Shown piece after piece: positions 9,185 to 18,106 of a DNA stretch of 64,000 nt; positions within the stretch are counted from its first letter, which is position 1; each line of letters opens with the position of its first letter. Position numbers and translations under genes: made by a program. The notes below the pieces were generated by a model that did not search any database, was not told the DNA's origin, and saw only the letters and a list, made by a program, of their open reading frames with translations. The DNA is from an uncultured Caldisericota bacterium. Lineage in GTDB: Bacteria > Caldisericota > Caldisericia > Cryosericales > Cryosericaceae. The DNA lies in NCBI GenBank assembly GCA_903871855.1, contig CAIQIK010000016.1, forward strand, positions 1-64,000. The letters run 5' to 3'.

Positions 9185-9789
9185 GGTCTCCGCGATAGAA
9201 CCCCTTGAAGAGAACACCACAGAGCCTGAACGGCCTGTGCACGGTGGCTGATGCGGTCTTTGAGACTGGCATCCATCTCAGCGAAGGTGAGAGAGTAACC
9301 GTCCGGGATAAATAGTGGATCATATCCAAAACCCTGAGACCCACGCGATTCTGGGGTCACGGTCCCAGTCACAACCCCTGAGCTCGCGAGGCACTCGCGT
9401 GACCAGGAAACGAACGCGACGACCCAGCATACGAACCGCGCAGGCGTTGACGACACACGGTGCTCTGAGAGAAACGCTGCGAGCGCAGCCCTTTCGGAGA
9501 GACTCGCATACCGAAAGCGCGCAGAATGGACTCCAGGCATGTTGCAAAAAAGGGGTAGCTCAAGACCAGAGTCATCCGCGAGAACAACACTGTCATCGAG
9601 CCCCGTGGTCAGAACACTCAGAAGTCCCGACCGGGCCTTCCTATATGCGTTTTGATAGTAGGTGGCGCCACATTCGACGACGCTCTCCACATCCAGCTCT
9701 TCCAAGGGAAGCCTGCAGTCCAGATCTTTGAGAATACTATTAAATTCCTGTAGTTTATAAGCGTTACCGGTGACAAGTCGCAGCCTCAA
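9181..9789 (-). CDS. rdgB: XTP/dITP diphosphatase (RdgB/HAM1 family)
   Basis: House-cleaning pyrophosphatase that removes ITP, dITP and XTP before they enter nucleic acids. It has the family N-terminal TGNAYKLQEF motif, the active-site LADDSGLEL and PGVHSARF segments, and the C-terminal GFGYDPLF...SHRAQAVQAL region. 202 residues is normal. The start is a TTG overlapping the murI stop by four bases (TTGA). Confidence 0.93.
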   Translation of the reverse strand: MRLRLVTGNAYKLQEFNSILKDLDCRLPLEELDVESVVECGATYYQNAYRKARSGLLSVLTTGLDDSVVLADDSGLELPLFCNMPGVHSARFRYASLSERAALAAFLSEHRVSSTPARFVCWVVAFVSWSRECLASSGVVTGTVTPESRGSQGFGYDPLFIPDGYSLTFAEMDASLKDRISHRAQAVQALWCSLQGVLSRRP

Positions 9790-10574
9790 ACGTCTGCAAC
9801 CTCAACTGCGCTGACATAGTCACCAAGAAAGAGGCGGGCCTTGTCGAGAAAGTCGCCGGGGTCGCCTGTTGTGAAGAACCTGTCCTGGTGTCCAGCCCCG
9901 GTGGTCAACCGGCACTTCTCGAGCACCAGCCCTGCCTCGTATGCCAGTTCCTTGCTTGGGTCGACAATCTTGACGGCCGGTCCAAGGATGCCTTCCATGA
10001 GGCTATTGAGGAAGGGGAAGTGGGTGCAACCCAGAACAAGCGTGTCTGCTCCAAACTCCTGCACCGGCTTCAAAACGTCTGCGGCATAATCAGCCACATC
10101 CTGACCCTCGATGCTCCCAGCTTCCACAAGATTCACGAGTTCCTGCGACTGGAGTTCTATCATCTCGACCGTCGGATCCAGCAGGCCCATGGCCCTGAGA
10201 TAGCCGTGGCTCCGTGCCGTCCCGGGGGTCGACAGTACTGCGACTCTGCCGTTGCGGGTCGCCAGCTGTGCGCTCTTGACGCCAGCAGAAATCATCCCCA
10301 GAACCGGGACGTCCACGCGATGCTGGATATCTGGAAAAACGGCGCTGGACGCCGTGTTGCAAGCCACGACAACCATCCGGGCTCCGTGAGCCTCAAGGAA
10401 CTCGACGAGGGCCGTGGCTCTGCTGATTACCTGCTCTCTTGGCTTCGTTCCATACGGAAAAAAGCGGGAATCGGCGATGTACATGATAGCCTCTCGTGGC
10501 AATCGATTCTTCAGCTCCCGGACAACCGCCAGTCCTCCGACTCCTGAGTCGAACACCCCTACATAGGATTCCAC
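9786..10574 (-). CDS. murI: Glutamate racemase
   Basis: Makes D-glutamate for peptidoglycan. Both catalytic cysteines are present (VACNTASS near residue 73, GCTHFPFL near residue 185), with the N-terminal FDSGVGGL substrate-binding motif. 262 residues. GTG start with a GAGG upstream; nine bases after the amidase gene, and overlapping rdgB by four. Confidence 0.95.
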   Translation of the reverse strand: MESYVGVFDSGVGGLAVVRELKNRLPREAIMYIADSRFFPYGTKPREQVISRATALVEFLEAHGARMVVVACNTASSAVFPDIQHRVDVPVLGMISAGVKSAQLATRNGRVAVLSTPGTARSHGYLRAMGLLDPTVEMIELQSQELVNLVEAGSIEGQDVADYAADVLKPVQEFGADTLVLGCTHFPFLNSLMEGILGPAVKIVDPSKELAYEAGLVLEKCRLTTGAGHQDRFFTTGDPGDFLDKARLFLGDYVSAVEVADV

Positions 10575-10583
10575 CGGGCCTCT

Positions 10584-13262
10584 CTACTTGCCGAAGTACT
10601 CGACAATGGCGTCTGCGATCGCGCCTGCTATCTTCTGCTGGAATGAGTCCTCGCGCAGAAGATGCTCCTCTTCACTGTTGCTGATAAACGCACACTCCAC
10701 AAGGGCAGCCGGCATGGTATCGATGTGGGACACGAGATACAGCGAAGTCTTCTGCGTCCCTCGATCTGTTAATCTCAGGGCCGAAACGAGATGCTTCTGG
10801 ACAAGCGAGGCAAAGACCTTCGATCGATCAAACCAGTAGTGAACTTCGGTGCCTCCAATTGATGGTCCCGCATCCGTGGCGTTCTGGTGAATCGAGAGGA
10901 AGAGATCCGCTCCGGAGCTGTTGGCTATCTGCGCCCGCCTGGTGAGGTCAGGATTGTCTTTTGACGTATCATCCGACCGCGTCATGATGACACGGGCGCC
11001 ATCGGCTTCGAGCAGTGCCTTTACCTTGAGTGCGATCAACAGGTTGACTGACGATTCCTTCGTCCCGGAAGGGCCTATGGCCCCGACGTCCAAATAGCCT
11101 GTCGATGACATGTAGCCGTGGCCGGGATCAAGGACGACTTTCTTCCCTTCGATCTTCCCCTTGATGGCTTCGGAAAGCACAATGACGTAGATACCCGTTC
11201 CGGGGCTCTGCACGTCGGCCGTGGAAGCCGGGGCATGCAGGCGCAACTCCACGATGGGAGGGATATCGTTCAGACGCTGCTTCGTCGACACAGTAGCCCA
11301 TGCCGACAGCGCCTGTGTGCCAGCAATGGCGGTTGCTGAAACCCCTTCCAGCTGGAAGACGCAGTAATCACCATCTGCAGTCTTGGTCACCTTCAGGTCA
11401 CAGGCAGACGTGATTGTGATGCTCCCTGTCGTGCTCTCAGAAGTGCCTGTAACGGCAATAGACGAGATGATCGGGTCAAGATACACCCTCAAAGCGTCTC
11501 CCGTTGCTTCAAGTCCAAACACGTGTGCCACAGTCGCCACAGGAACATAGAGCAGGCCGCTCAGGATCCTTGGCGCAACTACCATCTCTTCACTCCAGTG
11601 GTTGCTACCCTGAGCAATCTTGAGAGTGCGCAGCCCGTCCTTCAGTACGTACTGCCGATCTCCAAGTGTCAAGCTCGTCTGCTGGTTGGCTGCGTCCCAG
11701 GACAGCAATATCCCATAGACATTGGCCACGTCGACGAGCGGCACGAATGTGGACCCCTCCGCGAAAAACGTCTCTTCGCTACCGGACAGAAGTTCGCCAC
11801 GAAGAAACACGGCCTTCGACGGCACGGCCGATCCGGGCGCACTCACTACCAGCTGCACCGTCGACGTGTCGGTCGATTGCTTCAAGCCAACGTCGGACTC
11901 GACAAGGTAGACGACAATACTGGAAACGAAACCGGCCGAGCTCGCCTGTACCTTCACCGCTGACACCTGCTTTGTCGGCACACCCGCAATGCCAGCCTGA
12001 GCAGACTGTACCAGCCTTGGCAATGAGACCTCGACACGTTCAGGATTGTGTCCCCGGACAACCGACAGCCCACTCTTGTCTCCGTCGATGTGCATCGTAA
12101 CGCCAGTCCAGCCGTTTGAGGATACCAGCTCGATGCCGGTCAGACTGCAGACGGCACCTCCAGGGCCGGTTCCACCAACTACCGTACCGTCAGACATCGC
12201 TAGCCAATCTTCAGATGAAGCATCAGAGGACAATTCAAGAAACATCTGCTTGCCGTCTGTAGCGACACCGACAATGGCCATACCCTTGGTAGCAGGCGAC
12301 CCTTCAGTCTCTGCAACGAACGGTGATGTTTCCAATCGCGCTAATGAATCCACAGAAGCAAGGCTCTTCCCTACTGTTGCAGTAACGAGACTGCTTGGCA
12401 TTTTCTCCCAGGAGTCGAGCAGGGGGGCGTAGATCCATCCCGTTTTCTCCGCAGCAGTCACACGGCACCAAGTCTCCTTCTGTTCGTTCATGGAGTAGCC
12501 GGTGATCAGAACGCCCGTCCCGGAAGGCAGGACGCCAAGGCGGTCGTACGCAACTGAAGGTCCACTGCGAAGGTTCGATGCGTCCACCGTCTTCGTCGGG
12601 AGCGGAAGCTTCGGCTTCCAGAGACCTAGAAGGGACGACGCCGTGAACGTCGCTGGAGTAGATGAAGGAGCCGGAATTGTCTCCACTTTCACGACCCACG
12701 ACGCGACGTAGCCGCTAGTCTGTTTGATCTTGAGGGACGAACAGTCCACCTTGTACCAGATCTTTCCACCCGCGTCTTTGGACTCTGACAGGATGCGCAA
12801 GGATGTACGTGACTTCATTGTCGTCAGGCGCGCGAAGGCCGTCCCCGCACCACTTCGCAGTGAAGTGTCATCTTCCACGACGATAGCGTACCGAGTGGAA
12901 GAAGACTGCACAGATGCGGTCGGTTCCGCTGTTGCAGGCACCGATTTCGAGGCCGCTGGGCTGGCCGGCGACGTGGTGGCCGGAACGTAGGTCACGAGCC
13001 AGCTTGCCACGAATCCGAACGAGGCGCCCACCTGTATCTTGTACCATGTCCGCCCCGAAGCATCTTTAGAAGAGCCGGAAGCCTCAAATCTTTCTCCCTT
13101 GTGTCCGACGCGAATCACGCTGAACGTTGTACCGGCTCCAGACCGGATGTTCGCCTCGTCCAGGATCGTCACGGCTGCTGCCGTGTCACCCCGCACCGTT
13201 CCGGCAATGGCGCCGAGGAGAAGAGCGAGAACGATGAACACAACAATCATCTTCTTGCTCAA
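10584..13262 (-). CDS. Secreted N-acetylmuramoyl-L-alanine amidase with three SH3b domains
   Basis: An 892-residue exported peptidoglycan hydrolase. Residues 1-25 are a signal peptide (hydrophobic IVVFIVLALLLGAIAG). Three bacterial SH3 (SH3b) repeats follow at roughly 32-92, 124-195 and 220-286, each with an NLRSG/SLRSG-type core. The middle holds AMIN-like beta regions around a copper-amine-oxidase-N-like unit (FVPLVDVANVYG, YVPVATVAHVFG). Residues from about 712 are an Amidase_3 catalytic domain with zinc ligands in DPGHG, TKESSVNL and SIHQN and the catalytic glutamate in VECAF. TTG start overlapping the smpB stop (TTGA), with GGAGG eight bases upstream. Probably acts on the wall in division or turnover. 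Confidence 0.9.
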   Translation of the reverse strand: MSKKMIVVFIVLALLLGAIAGTVRGDTAAAVTILDEANIRSGAGTTFSVIRVGHKGERFEASGSSKDASGRTWYKIQVGASFGFVASWLVTYVPATTSPASPAASKSVPATAEPTASVQSSSTRYAIVVEDDTSLRSGAGTAFARLTTMKSRTSLRILSESKDAGGKIWYKVDCSSLKIKQTSGYVASWVVKVETIPAPSSTPATFTASSLLGLWKPKLPLPTKTVDASNLRSGPSVAYDRLGVLPSGTGVLITGYSMNEQKETWCRVTAAEKTGWIYAPLLDSWEKMPSSLVTATVGKSLASVDSLARLETSPFVAETEGSPATKGMAIVGVATDGKQMFLELSSDASSEDWLAMSDGTVVGGTGPGGAVCSLTGIELVSSNGWTGVTMHIDGDKSGLSVVRGHNPERVEVSLPRLVQSAQAGIAGVPTKQVSAVKVQASSAGFVSSIVVYLVESDVGLKQSTDTSTVQLVVSAPGSAVPSKAVFLRGELLSGSEETFFAEGSTFVPLVDVANVYGILLSWDAANQQTSLTLGDRQYVLKDGLRTLKIAQGSNHWSEEMVVAPRILSGLLYVPVATVAHVFGLEATGDALRVYLDPIISSIAVTGTSESTTGSITITSACDLKVTKTADGDYCVFQLEGVSATAIAGTQALSAWATVSTKQRLNDIPPIVELRLHAPASTADVQSPGTGIYVIVLSEAIKGKIEGKKVVLDPGHGYMSSTGYLDVGAIGPSGTKESSVNLLIALKVKALLEADGARVIMTRSDDTSKDNPDLTRRAQIANSSGADLFLSIHQNATDAGPSIGGTEVHYWFDRSKVFASLVQKHLVSALRLTDRGTQKTSLYLVSHIDTMPAALVECAFISNSEEEHLLREDSFQQKIAGAIADAIVEYFGK

Positions 13263-13711
13263 CGCACGTACCTCCTTATCTCGCGCTCCACTCGTCGTCT
13301 CTCAGAAGTCTCACGAGACCCCTTCGTTGCCAGAAATTTGCCGACAGCCAAGTCGACCTTAATGTACCCGCCCTCCGAAAAAGAGAGCGACGCTGGTACG
13401 ACCGTGAGGCCCTGCTGACTGATCAGAGATGCAATCCTGATAAGCTCGCGCCGGTGGAGAAGGAGTCTTCTGCGCCGTTTGAGCTCCTCGTCGGTTGTGT
13501 GCGCAAAAGCGTAGGGACCTACGGACATCTGTACGAGGTAAAGCTCACGACCGTAGAACCGGCAGTACGAGTCTCCAAAAGCGAATGTCCGCGAACGCAC
13601 GGCCTTTACTTCCCAACCACACAGCTCTATGCCCGCCTCCAAGCGCTCGAACGTCTTGAAGTTGTGCTGGATCCGTTTGTTGGCGACGATTACTCCGGGT
13701 TTGTTGCCCAT
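13259..13711 (-). CDS. smpB: SsrA-binding protein SmpB
   Basis: Binds tmRNA and delivers it to stalled ribosomes; tagged products go to ClpXP and Lon, both encoded in this window. The 150-residue protein shows the family blocks VANKRIQHNF, GIELCGWEVKAVR, GDSYC, and a basic C-terminal tail. The ssrA RNA gene itself is not in the window. Confidence 0.95.
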   Translation of the reverse strand: MGNKPGVIVANKRIQHNFKTFERLEAGIELCGWEVKAVRSRTFAFGDSYCRFYGRELYLVQMSVGPYAFAHTTDEELKRRRRLLLHRRELIRIASLISQQGLTVVPASLSFSEGGYIKVDLAVGKFLATKGSRETSERRRVEREIRRYVR

Positions 13712-13713
13712 GT

Positions 13714-14424
13714 TTACCGCGCAAGCACTCCAAGTACAGAGATGAAGTCCTGAGGAAGTGGCGCGATGACCCGCACCTGGACTCCCGAACTCGGCGTAAC
13801 AAACGAGAGTGCAAATGCATGAAGCATCTGCCGCTCAATAACGACGTTGCGCTGTGTCCTGTATCCATAAGTATAGTCTCCGAGTATCGGATGTCCAATA
13901 TAGGAGCAGTGAACGCGGATTTGATGCGTCCTCCCTGTTTCGATTCGTATCCGAAGGAGAGATGCCTGACTGCCAAAATGCTGGATGACCTCGAAGTCAG
14001 TCATGGAAGGTCGACCTGAGCTATCGGCCTGCCGAAGAAGAAGCCCTCTGGAATGAGTTGCTCCAATAGGCACGTCGATTCGGCCACTCCTCTCCGCGAA
14101 TGTCCCCCAGACCAGAGCAAGATACTGCTTCTGTGCGTCGTGGTTGCTCAACTGTCGCTTGAAGCAGCTCCACCCGGCCTGAGAACGGGCCAGGATCATC
14201 GCACCGCTCGTGTCCTTGTCAAGCCGATGAACGACTCCCGGCAACTCGACACCCTCTCCGTTATACAGCGTAACTCCACTTGCCAAGGCCACTTCGGTCA
14301 GCGTCCCAGCCGCCCTCCCCGGTGCAGTAAAAACAGGCAGTCCAGCCGGCTTGTTCACCGCAATGATATCGTCATCGATATACAGAACCGGCACGACGAC
14401 CGGTCCCAGTCTCAGCTCATGCAT
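13714..14424 (-). CDS. 23S rRNA/tRNA pseudouridine synthase, RluA/RluD family
   Basis: Catalytic motif HRLDKDTSGAMILA with the active aspartate, preceded by AVNKPAGLPV and followed by ALVWGTF and RTHQIRVHCSYIGHPILGD. The ORF track starts 17 codons upstream inside lspA. I prefer the ATG giving MHELRLGPVV (236 residues), which overlaps lspA by eight bases. No N-terminal S4 domain is seen, so it is a short RluA/RluD-type enzyme; the target uridine cannot be told from the sequence. Confidence 0.88.
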   Translation of the reverse strand: MHELRLGPVVVPVLYIDDDIIAVNKPAGLPVFTAPGRAAGTLTEVALASGVTLYNGEGVELPGVVHRLDKDTSGAMILARSQAGWSCFKRQLSNHDAQKQYLALVWGTFAERSGRIDVPIGATHSRGLLLRQADSSGRPSMTDFEVIQHFGSQASLLRIRIETGRTHQIRVHCSYIGHPILGDYTYGYRTQRNVVIERQMLHAFALSFVTPSSGVQVRVIAPLPQDFISVLGVLAR

Positions 14425-14878
14425 GAAAGCCCCAGCGGTTGGGAAAGAGAAGTGCAAGGCCACACAGTATTGCACCAGTAGTCACGAGACAGTCGGCCAC
14501 GTTGAATACGGACCAGCCACGCACCCACAAGAAATCGGTTACTTGCCCGGCCACGACACGGTCGATGAAATTGCCTGCGAACCCGGCAAAAACCAGAAGG
14601 AAACCATGAGCCAGTCCTCGATCTCCACGATACAATGCTGCGACGGCTGCGACGCAGACGCCGATGCCCAGCACTGCATTCACCGGTACAACCCACTGCC
14701 ACCCTCCAAAGAGCCCGAATGCGACTCCCTTGTTCATCGTCAGGACAAGCCCCGCTGGGCCTGCCATGACGGCATGTTGAACGAGGAACCGCCTTGCCAT
14801 CCATTTCGTGCCCTGATCTACAAGGATCATCACAGTAACAAGGATCCCCCAGCGGACAAGATCACTCGGTTTGTTCAT
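14417..14878 (-). CDS. lspA: Lipoprotein signal peptidase (signal peptidase II)
   Basis: Membrane aspartyl protease that cleaves prolipoprotein signal peptides after lipidation. Four predicted membrane segments in 153 residues; family motifs VDQGTKW, NKGVAFGLF, and the two catalytic aspartates in GNFIDR and FNVADC. Overlaps the upstream DUF167 gene by four bases. Confidence 0.95.
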   Translation of the reverse strand: MNKPSDLVRWGILVTVMILVDQGTKWMARRFLVQHAVMAGPAGLVLTMNKGVAFGLFGGWQWVVPVNAVLGIGVCVAAVAALYRGDRGLAHGFLLVFAGFAGNFIDRVVAGQVTDFLWVRGWSVFNVADCLVTTGAILCGLALLFPNRWGFHA

Positions 14879-15120
14879 CGTGTTCCTTTAGCCATCGCAG
14901 TGCCTTCCGTATCGACTTCCACGGTCTTGCTCCTCGAAGCGTATCCACTTAGGATGCGAACCGCAGAGCGAGCTACGCCAAAGTGACGACTGAGAATCTG
15001 CAGGAGCTCCTCATTTGCCTTGCCTTCTGCAGGTCTGGCATGCACGTGGACACGCCAGGGATCTCCTGTTTCCACGTCTGATCTGCTGCTGCCCGGGATT
15101 ACGCGTACGTTGATCCGCAT
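14875..15120 (-). CDS. DUF167 (YggU-like) family protein
   Basis: A small 81-residue protein with the DUF167 pattern: RVIPGSSR, HVHARPAEGKANEELLQILSRHFG, then a lysine-ended strand region. The family has solved structures but no settled function. First gene of the lspA-smpB-murI operon; its start lies downstream of the hairpin that ends the opp operon. Confidence 0.85.
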   Translation of the reverse strand: MRINVRVIPGSSRSDVETGDPWRVHVHARPAEGKANEELLQILSRHFGVARSAVRILSGYASRSKTVEVDTEGTAMAKGTR

Positions 15121-15141
15121 AACGTCTCCTATTCAACGCAA

Positions 15142-15181
15142 CTGGGCCGTCCATCCCAACAATCAGGGACAGGCGGCCCAG
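15142..15181 (-). terminator. Hairpin after oppF, possible terminator
   Basis: CTGGGCCG pairs with CGGCCCAG, with further pairing inside (TCCC/GGGA). It sits in the only gap between oppF and the DUF167 gene. The downstream tract (TTGCGTTG) is poor in T, so termination may be weak or factor-dependent. Confidence 0.45.
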
Positions 15182-15203
15182 CACGTCTGTGCGTCTGTCG
15201 CCC

Positions 15204-16184
15204 TTACTTCTTCGTCAGCAGGTGACAAGCCACTGTGTGCCCCGGAGCAACCTCAATGACAAGAGGCTCCTGCTCTTTGCAGATGGGCATCGCGTAGGGA
15301 CACCGCGTGCGGAAGTGGCAGCCGGACGGGGGGTTCACCGGTGAAGGGATATCTCCCTGAAGGATAATCCGCTCCCGCTTGACCTCGGGATCTGGCACCG
15401 GCACTGCCGACAGAAGAGCCTGCGTGTACGGATGAAGCGGATGGTCGAACAGTTCATCATTCTCTGCAGTCTCGACGATCTTGCCAAGGTACATGACCGC
15501 AACGCGGTCAGACATGTGGCGCACGACGGCAAGGTCGTGAGCAATGAAAAGATAGGTCAGGTTCAGCCTTTGCTGCAGCTCCTGCAACAAGTTGATGATC
15601 TGCGACTGAATCGACACATCCAGGGCCGAGATGGGCTCATCGAGGACAAGCAGTTCTGGATTGATAATAAGCGCGCGGGCAACCCCGATACGCTGACGCT
15701 GACCACCGGAGAACTCATGAGGATAGCGCTTTTCGTATTCAGAACGCAGGCCCACAGTCTCCATCATGGTGGCCACGGCCTGTTTGCGCTCCTTGCGGGT
15801 ACCAATGCCGTGCACATCCAGAGGTTCCTGGATGATATCGCCCACCGGCATCCGTGGGTTGAGTGAACCATACGGGTCCTGAAACATGATCTGCATGTTC
15901 CGACGGAGAGGCCGCATCTGGTTTGGAGTAAGTTTGGTGATGTCTTTCCCTTTGTAGATGATCTTCCCGCTGGTAGGCTGCAACAGCTTCAGTAAGGTGC
16001 GCCCGGCGGTCGTCTTGCCCGATCCGGATTCTCCCACCAAGCTCAGAGTCTCGCCCTGATTGATGAAGAAACTCACCTCGTCCACAGCCTTGACTGAAGC
16101 CACGGTCGTAGAGAAGACTCCTCCCTTGATAGGGAACCACTTCTTGAGTTTCTGGACTTCTACGAGTCTGGTTGCCATAGTCAT
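15204..16184 (-). CDS. oppF: Peptide-type ABC transporter ATP-binding protein OppF/DppF
   Basis: ABC ATPase with Walker A GESGSGKTT, signature FSGGQRQRIG, Walker B LLVLDEPISALD and the C-terminal oligopeptide-transporter extension with its cysteine cluster (CHFRTRCPYAMPIC), which may bind an Fe-S cluster or metal. The ORF track adds 115 codons that only read the antisense of oppD's end; the AGGAG-preceded ATG giving MTMATRLVE is the likely start (326 residues). Works with OppD to energise OppBC. The substrate may be peptides, sugars or metals and cannot be read from the ATPase. Confidence 0.9.
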   Translation of the reverse strand: MTMATRLVEVQKLKKWFPIKGGVFSTTVASVKAVDEVSFFINQGETLSLVGESGSGKTTAGRTLLKLLQPTSGKIIYKGKDITKLTPNQMRPLRRNMQIMFQDPYGSLNPRMPVGDIIQEPLDVHGIGTRKERKQAVATMMETVGLRSEYEKRYPHEFSGGQRQRIGVARALIINPELLVLDEPISALDVSIQSQIINLLQELQQRLNLTYLFIAHDLAVVRHMSDRVAVMYLGKIVETAENDELFDHPLHPYTQALLSAVPVPDPEVKRERIILQGDIPSPVNPPSGCHFRTRCPYAMPICKEQEPLVIEVAPGHTVACHLLTKK

Positions 16185-16197
16185 TTCTCCTCTCTGC

Positions 16198-17184
16198 CTA
16201 TGACTCGATGGGATGGAAGCAGCGTACCAGGTGACCGGGGGTAAGCTCAAGAATCTCCGGCTCTTCCTCTCTGCACTTCTCCGTAGCGAATGGGCAGCGC
16301 GGGTTGAAACGGCAGCCCTTGGGCATATGGTACGGGGAGGGGACCATGCCCTCGATAGCGGGCAACGGTTCGTTGGTCTTCTTCTCCGTGAATTTCGGGA
16401 TGGACTGCAGCAGACCGTACGTGTACGGATGCCGCGGAGACTTGAAGATCTCCTTGGCAGAGGCGTTCTCAACAATCTTGCCGGCATAGGCGATGGCGAT
16501 GGTCTCTGCCATTTCGGCAACGACGGCAAGGTTATGCGTAATAATGAGGATGGCCATACCCAGCTTCTTCTGGAGTCCGCGCATCAGGTCAAGGATCTGT
16601 GCCTGGATCGTGACATCGAGTGCCGTCGTGGCTTCATCAGAGATCAGGAGATCGGGGTTCGAGGACAGTGCCATAGCTATCATGACCCTCTGGCGCATGC
16701 CGCCGCTCATCTCATGAGGGTACTGGCTGAAGCGCCGCTCGGGCTCGGGGATTCCCACGAGGCGAATCATCTCGATGGTACGCTTCTTCGCCTCAGCAGC
16801 ATCGATCTTCTGATGCAGGGTAATAGCTTCACTGATCTGATCCCCAATCGTGTAGACAGGATTGAGAGATGTCATGGGTTCCTGGAAAATCATGGAGATT
16901 TTGTCCCCGCGTATCACGCGCATGTCTTCTTCATTCTTTTTGAGAAGGTCTTCCCCATGAAAGAAAATCTCACCTCCGATGATCTTGCCAGGAGGATTGG
17001 GAATGAGACGAATGATCGAGAGGGCAGTAACGGATTTTCCGCAACCAGACTCACCCACCAGGCCCACAACTTCTCCCCGGTGAATAGTCAGATCAATACC
17101 ATCCACAGCCGGAACAACACCATCCTCCGTGTAGAAGAACGTGCGTAGATTCTTGATATCAACAAGTACTTCTCGGTTGTCCAC
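16198..17184 (-). CDS. oppD: Peptide-type ABC transporter ATP-binding protein OppD/DppD
   Basis: A 328-residue ABC ATPase: Walker A GESGCGKS, signature MSGGMRQRVM, Walker B LLISDEATTALD, and the C-terminal CRFNPRCPFATEKC extension typical of OppD/DppD. It pairs with OppF as the nucleotide-binding heterodimer. Ten bases separate it from oppC. Confidence 0.92.
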   Translation of the reverse strand: MDNREVLVDIKNLRTFFYTEDGVVPAVDGIDLTIHRGEVVGLVGESGCGKSVTALSIIRLIPNPPGKIIGGEIFFHGEDLLKKNEEDMRVIRGDKISMIFQEPMTSLNPVYTIGDQISEAITLHQKIDAAEAKKRTIEMIRLVGIPEPERRFSQYPHEMSGGMRQRVMIAMALSSNPDLLISDEATTALDVTIQAQILDLMRGLQKKLGMAILIITHNLAVVAEMAETIAIAYAGKIVENASAKEIFKSPRHPYTYGLLQSIPKFTEKKTNEPLPAIEGMVPSPYHMPKGCRFNPRCPFATEKCREEEPEILELTPGHLVRCFHPIES

Positions 17185-17194
17185 GAAGCCCCCC

Positions 17195-18097
17195 TTACAG
17201 TTTCAATTTCGGGTCGATGGCATCGCGAAGTCCATCGCCGAAGAAGTTGAATCCAAGAACAGTCATGAAGATAGCCAGACCGGGGTAGATGATCAGTCGG
17301 GGCGAATTCCAGATAAACTGCTGGGCGTTCTGCAACATGTTCCCCCAACTGGCGAAGGGAGCCTGAACCCCGAATCCCAGGAAACTGATGGATGCCTCGT
17401 AGATGATGTTTCCACCGATACCGATGGTCGTCGAAACAATAAGGACTGCCAGCGTGTTGGGAAACAGATGTCTCCACATGATACGGTTGGCACTGGCACC
17501 GATTGCACGAGCCGCCTCCACATATTCCTGCTCCTTGAGGGAAAGCACCAGACCTCGGACAAGGCGGGCGTCGACCATCCAGCCGAACACGACGATGACC
17601 AGGATGATCTGCCACACGCCCTTTCCAAAGACGCTCGCCAGAGCTATCAGCAGCGGGAACGTCGGGATAGAGAGCATGGCATCCGTGAACCGCATGAGGA
17701 TGTTGTCCGCCCAGCCGCCGTAGTAGCCTGCGACGAGGCCGACCACTGCGCCCAGAAGCGTGGAAGTGATGGCCGAGGCGAACCCGATGAACAGAGAGAT
17801 GCGCCCTCCAAAAAACATACGGGCAAGCACGTCACGACCATAGTCGTCGGTACCCATGGGGTGTGCACGGGAAGCAGGATTGAAGAGTCCATTCAGCCCC
17901 TCGATCTGAGCATTTGGATCGAGGCGCCAGATGAGGGGGCCAACGAACACGAACAACACGATGAAGATCAGCATGAACACACCGGCCATGGCCAGCTTGT
18001 GACGGGTCAGGCGGTGAAACACCATGCCGACGTAGGTGTAGTCCTCAGAGGACTTCTTTTGGCCTTTCTTCTTGGCTTCGATAGCTTTTTCCGTCAT
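17195..18097 (-). CDS. oppC: Peptide-type ABC transporter permease OppC/DppC
   Basis: A 300-residue inner-membrane permease with a charged N-terminal tail, one N-terminal helix near residues 36-58 and the five-helix BPD_transp_1 core. The EAA loop that contacts the ATPases is seen as EAARAIGASANRIMWRHLFPN. The HPMGTDDYGRDVLAR motif is characteristic of DppC/OppC. Confidence 0.92.
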   Translation of the reverse strand: MTEKAIEAKKKGQKKSSEDYTYVGMVFHRLTRHKLAMAGVFMLIFIVLFVFVGPLIWRLDPNAQIEGLNGLFNPASRAHPMGTDDYGRDVLARMFFGGRISLFIGFASAITSTLLGAVVGLVAGYYGGWADNILMRFTDAMLSIPTFPLLIALASVFGKGVWQIILVIVVFGWMVDARLVRGLVLSLKEQEYVEAARAIGASANRIMWRHLFPNTLAVLIVSTTIGIGGNIIYEASISFLGFGVQAPFASWGNMLQNAQQFIWNSPRLIIYPGLAIFMTVLGFNFFGDGLRDAIDPKLKL

Positions 18098-18106
18098 GAT
18101 GTCCCC

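Noticed and set aside
16185-16529. N-terminal extension of the oppF ORF
   Set aside because: Low-complexity Ser/Arg/Pro reading of a second frame through oppD; a good ribosome site and the family N-terminus support the later start.
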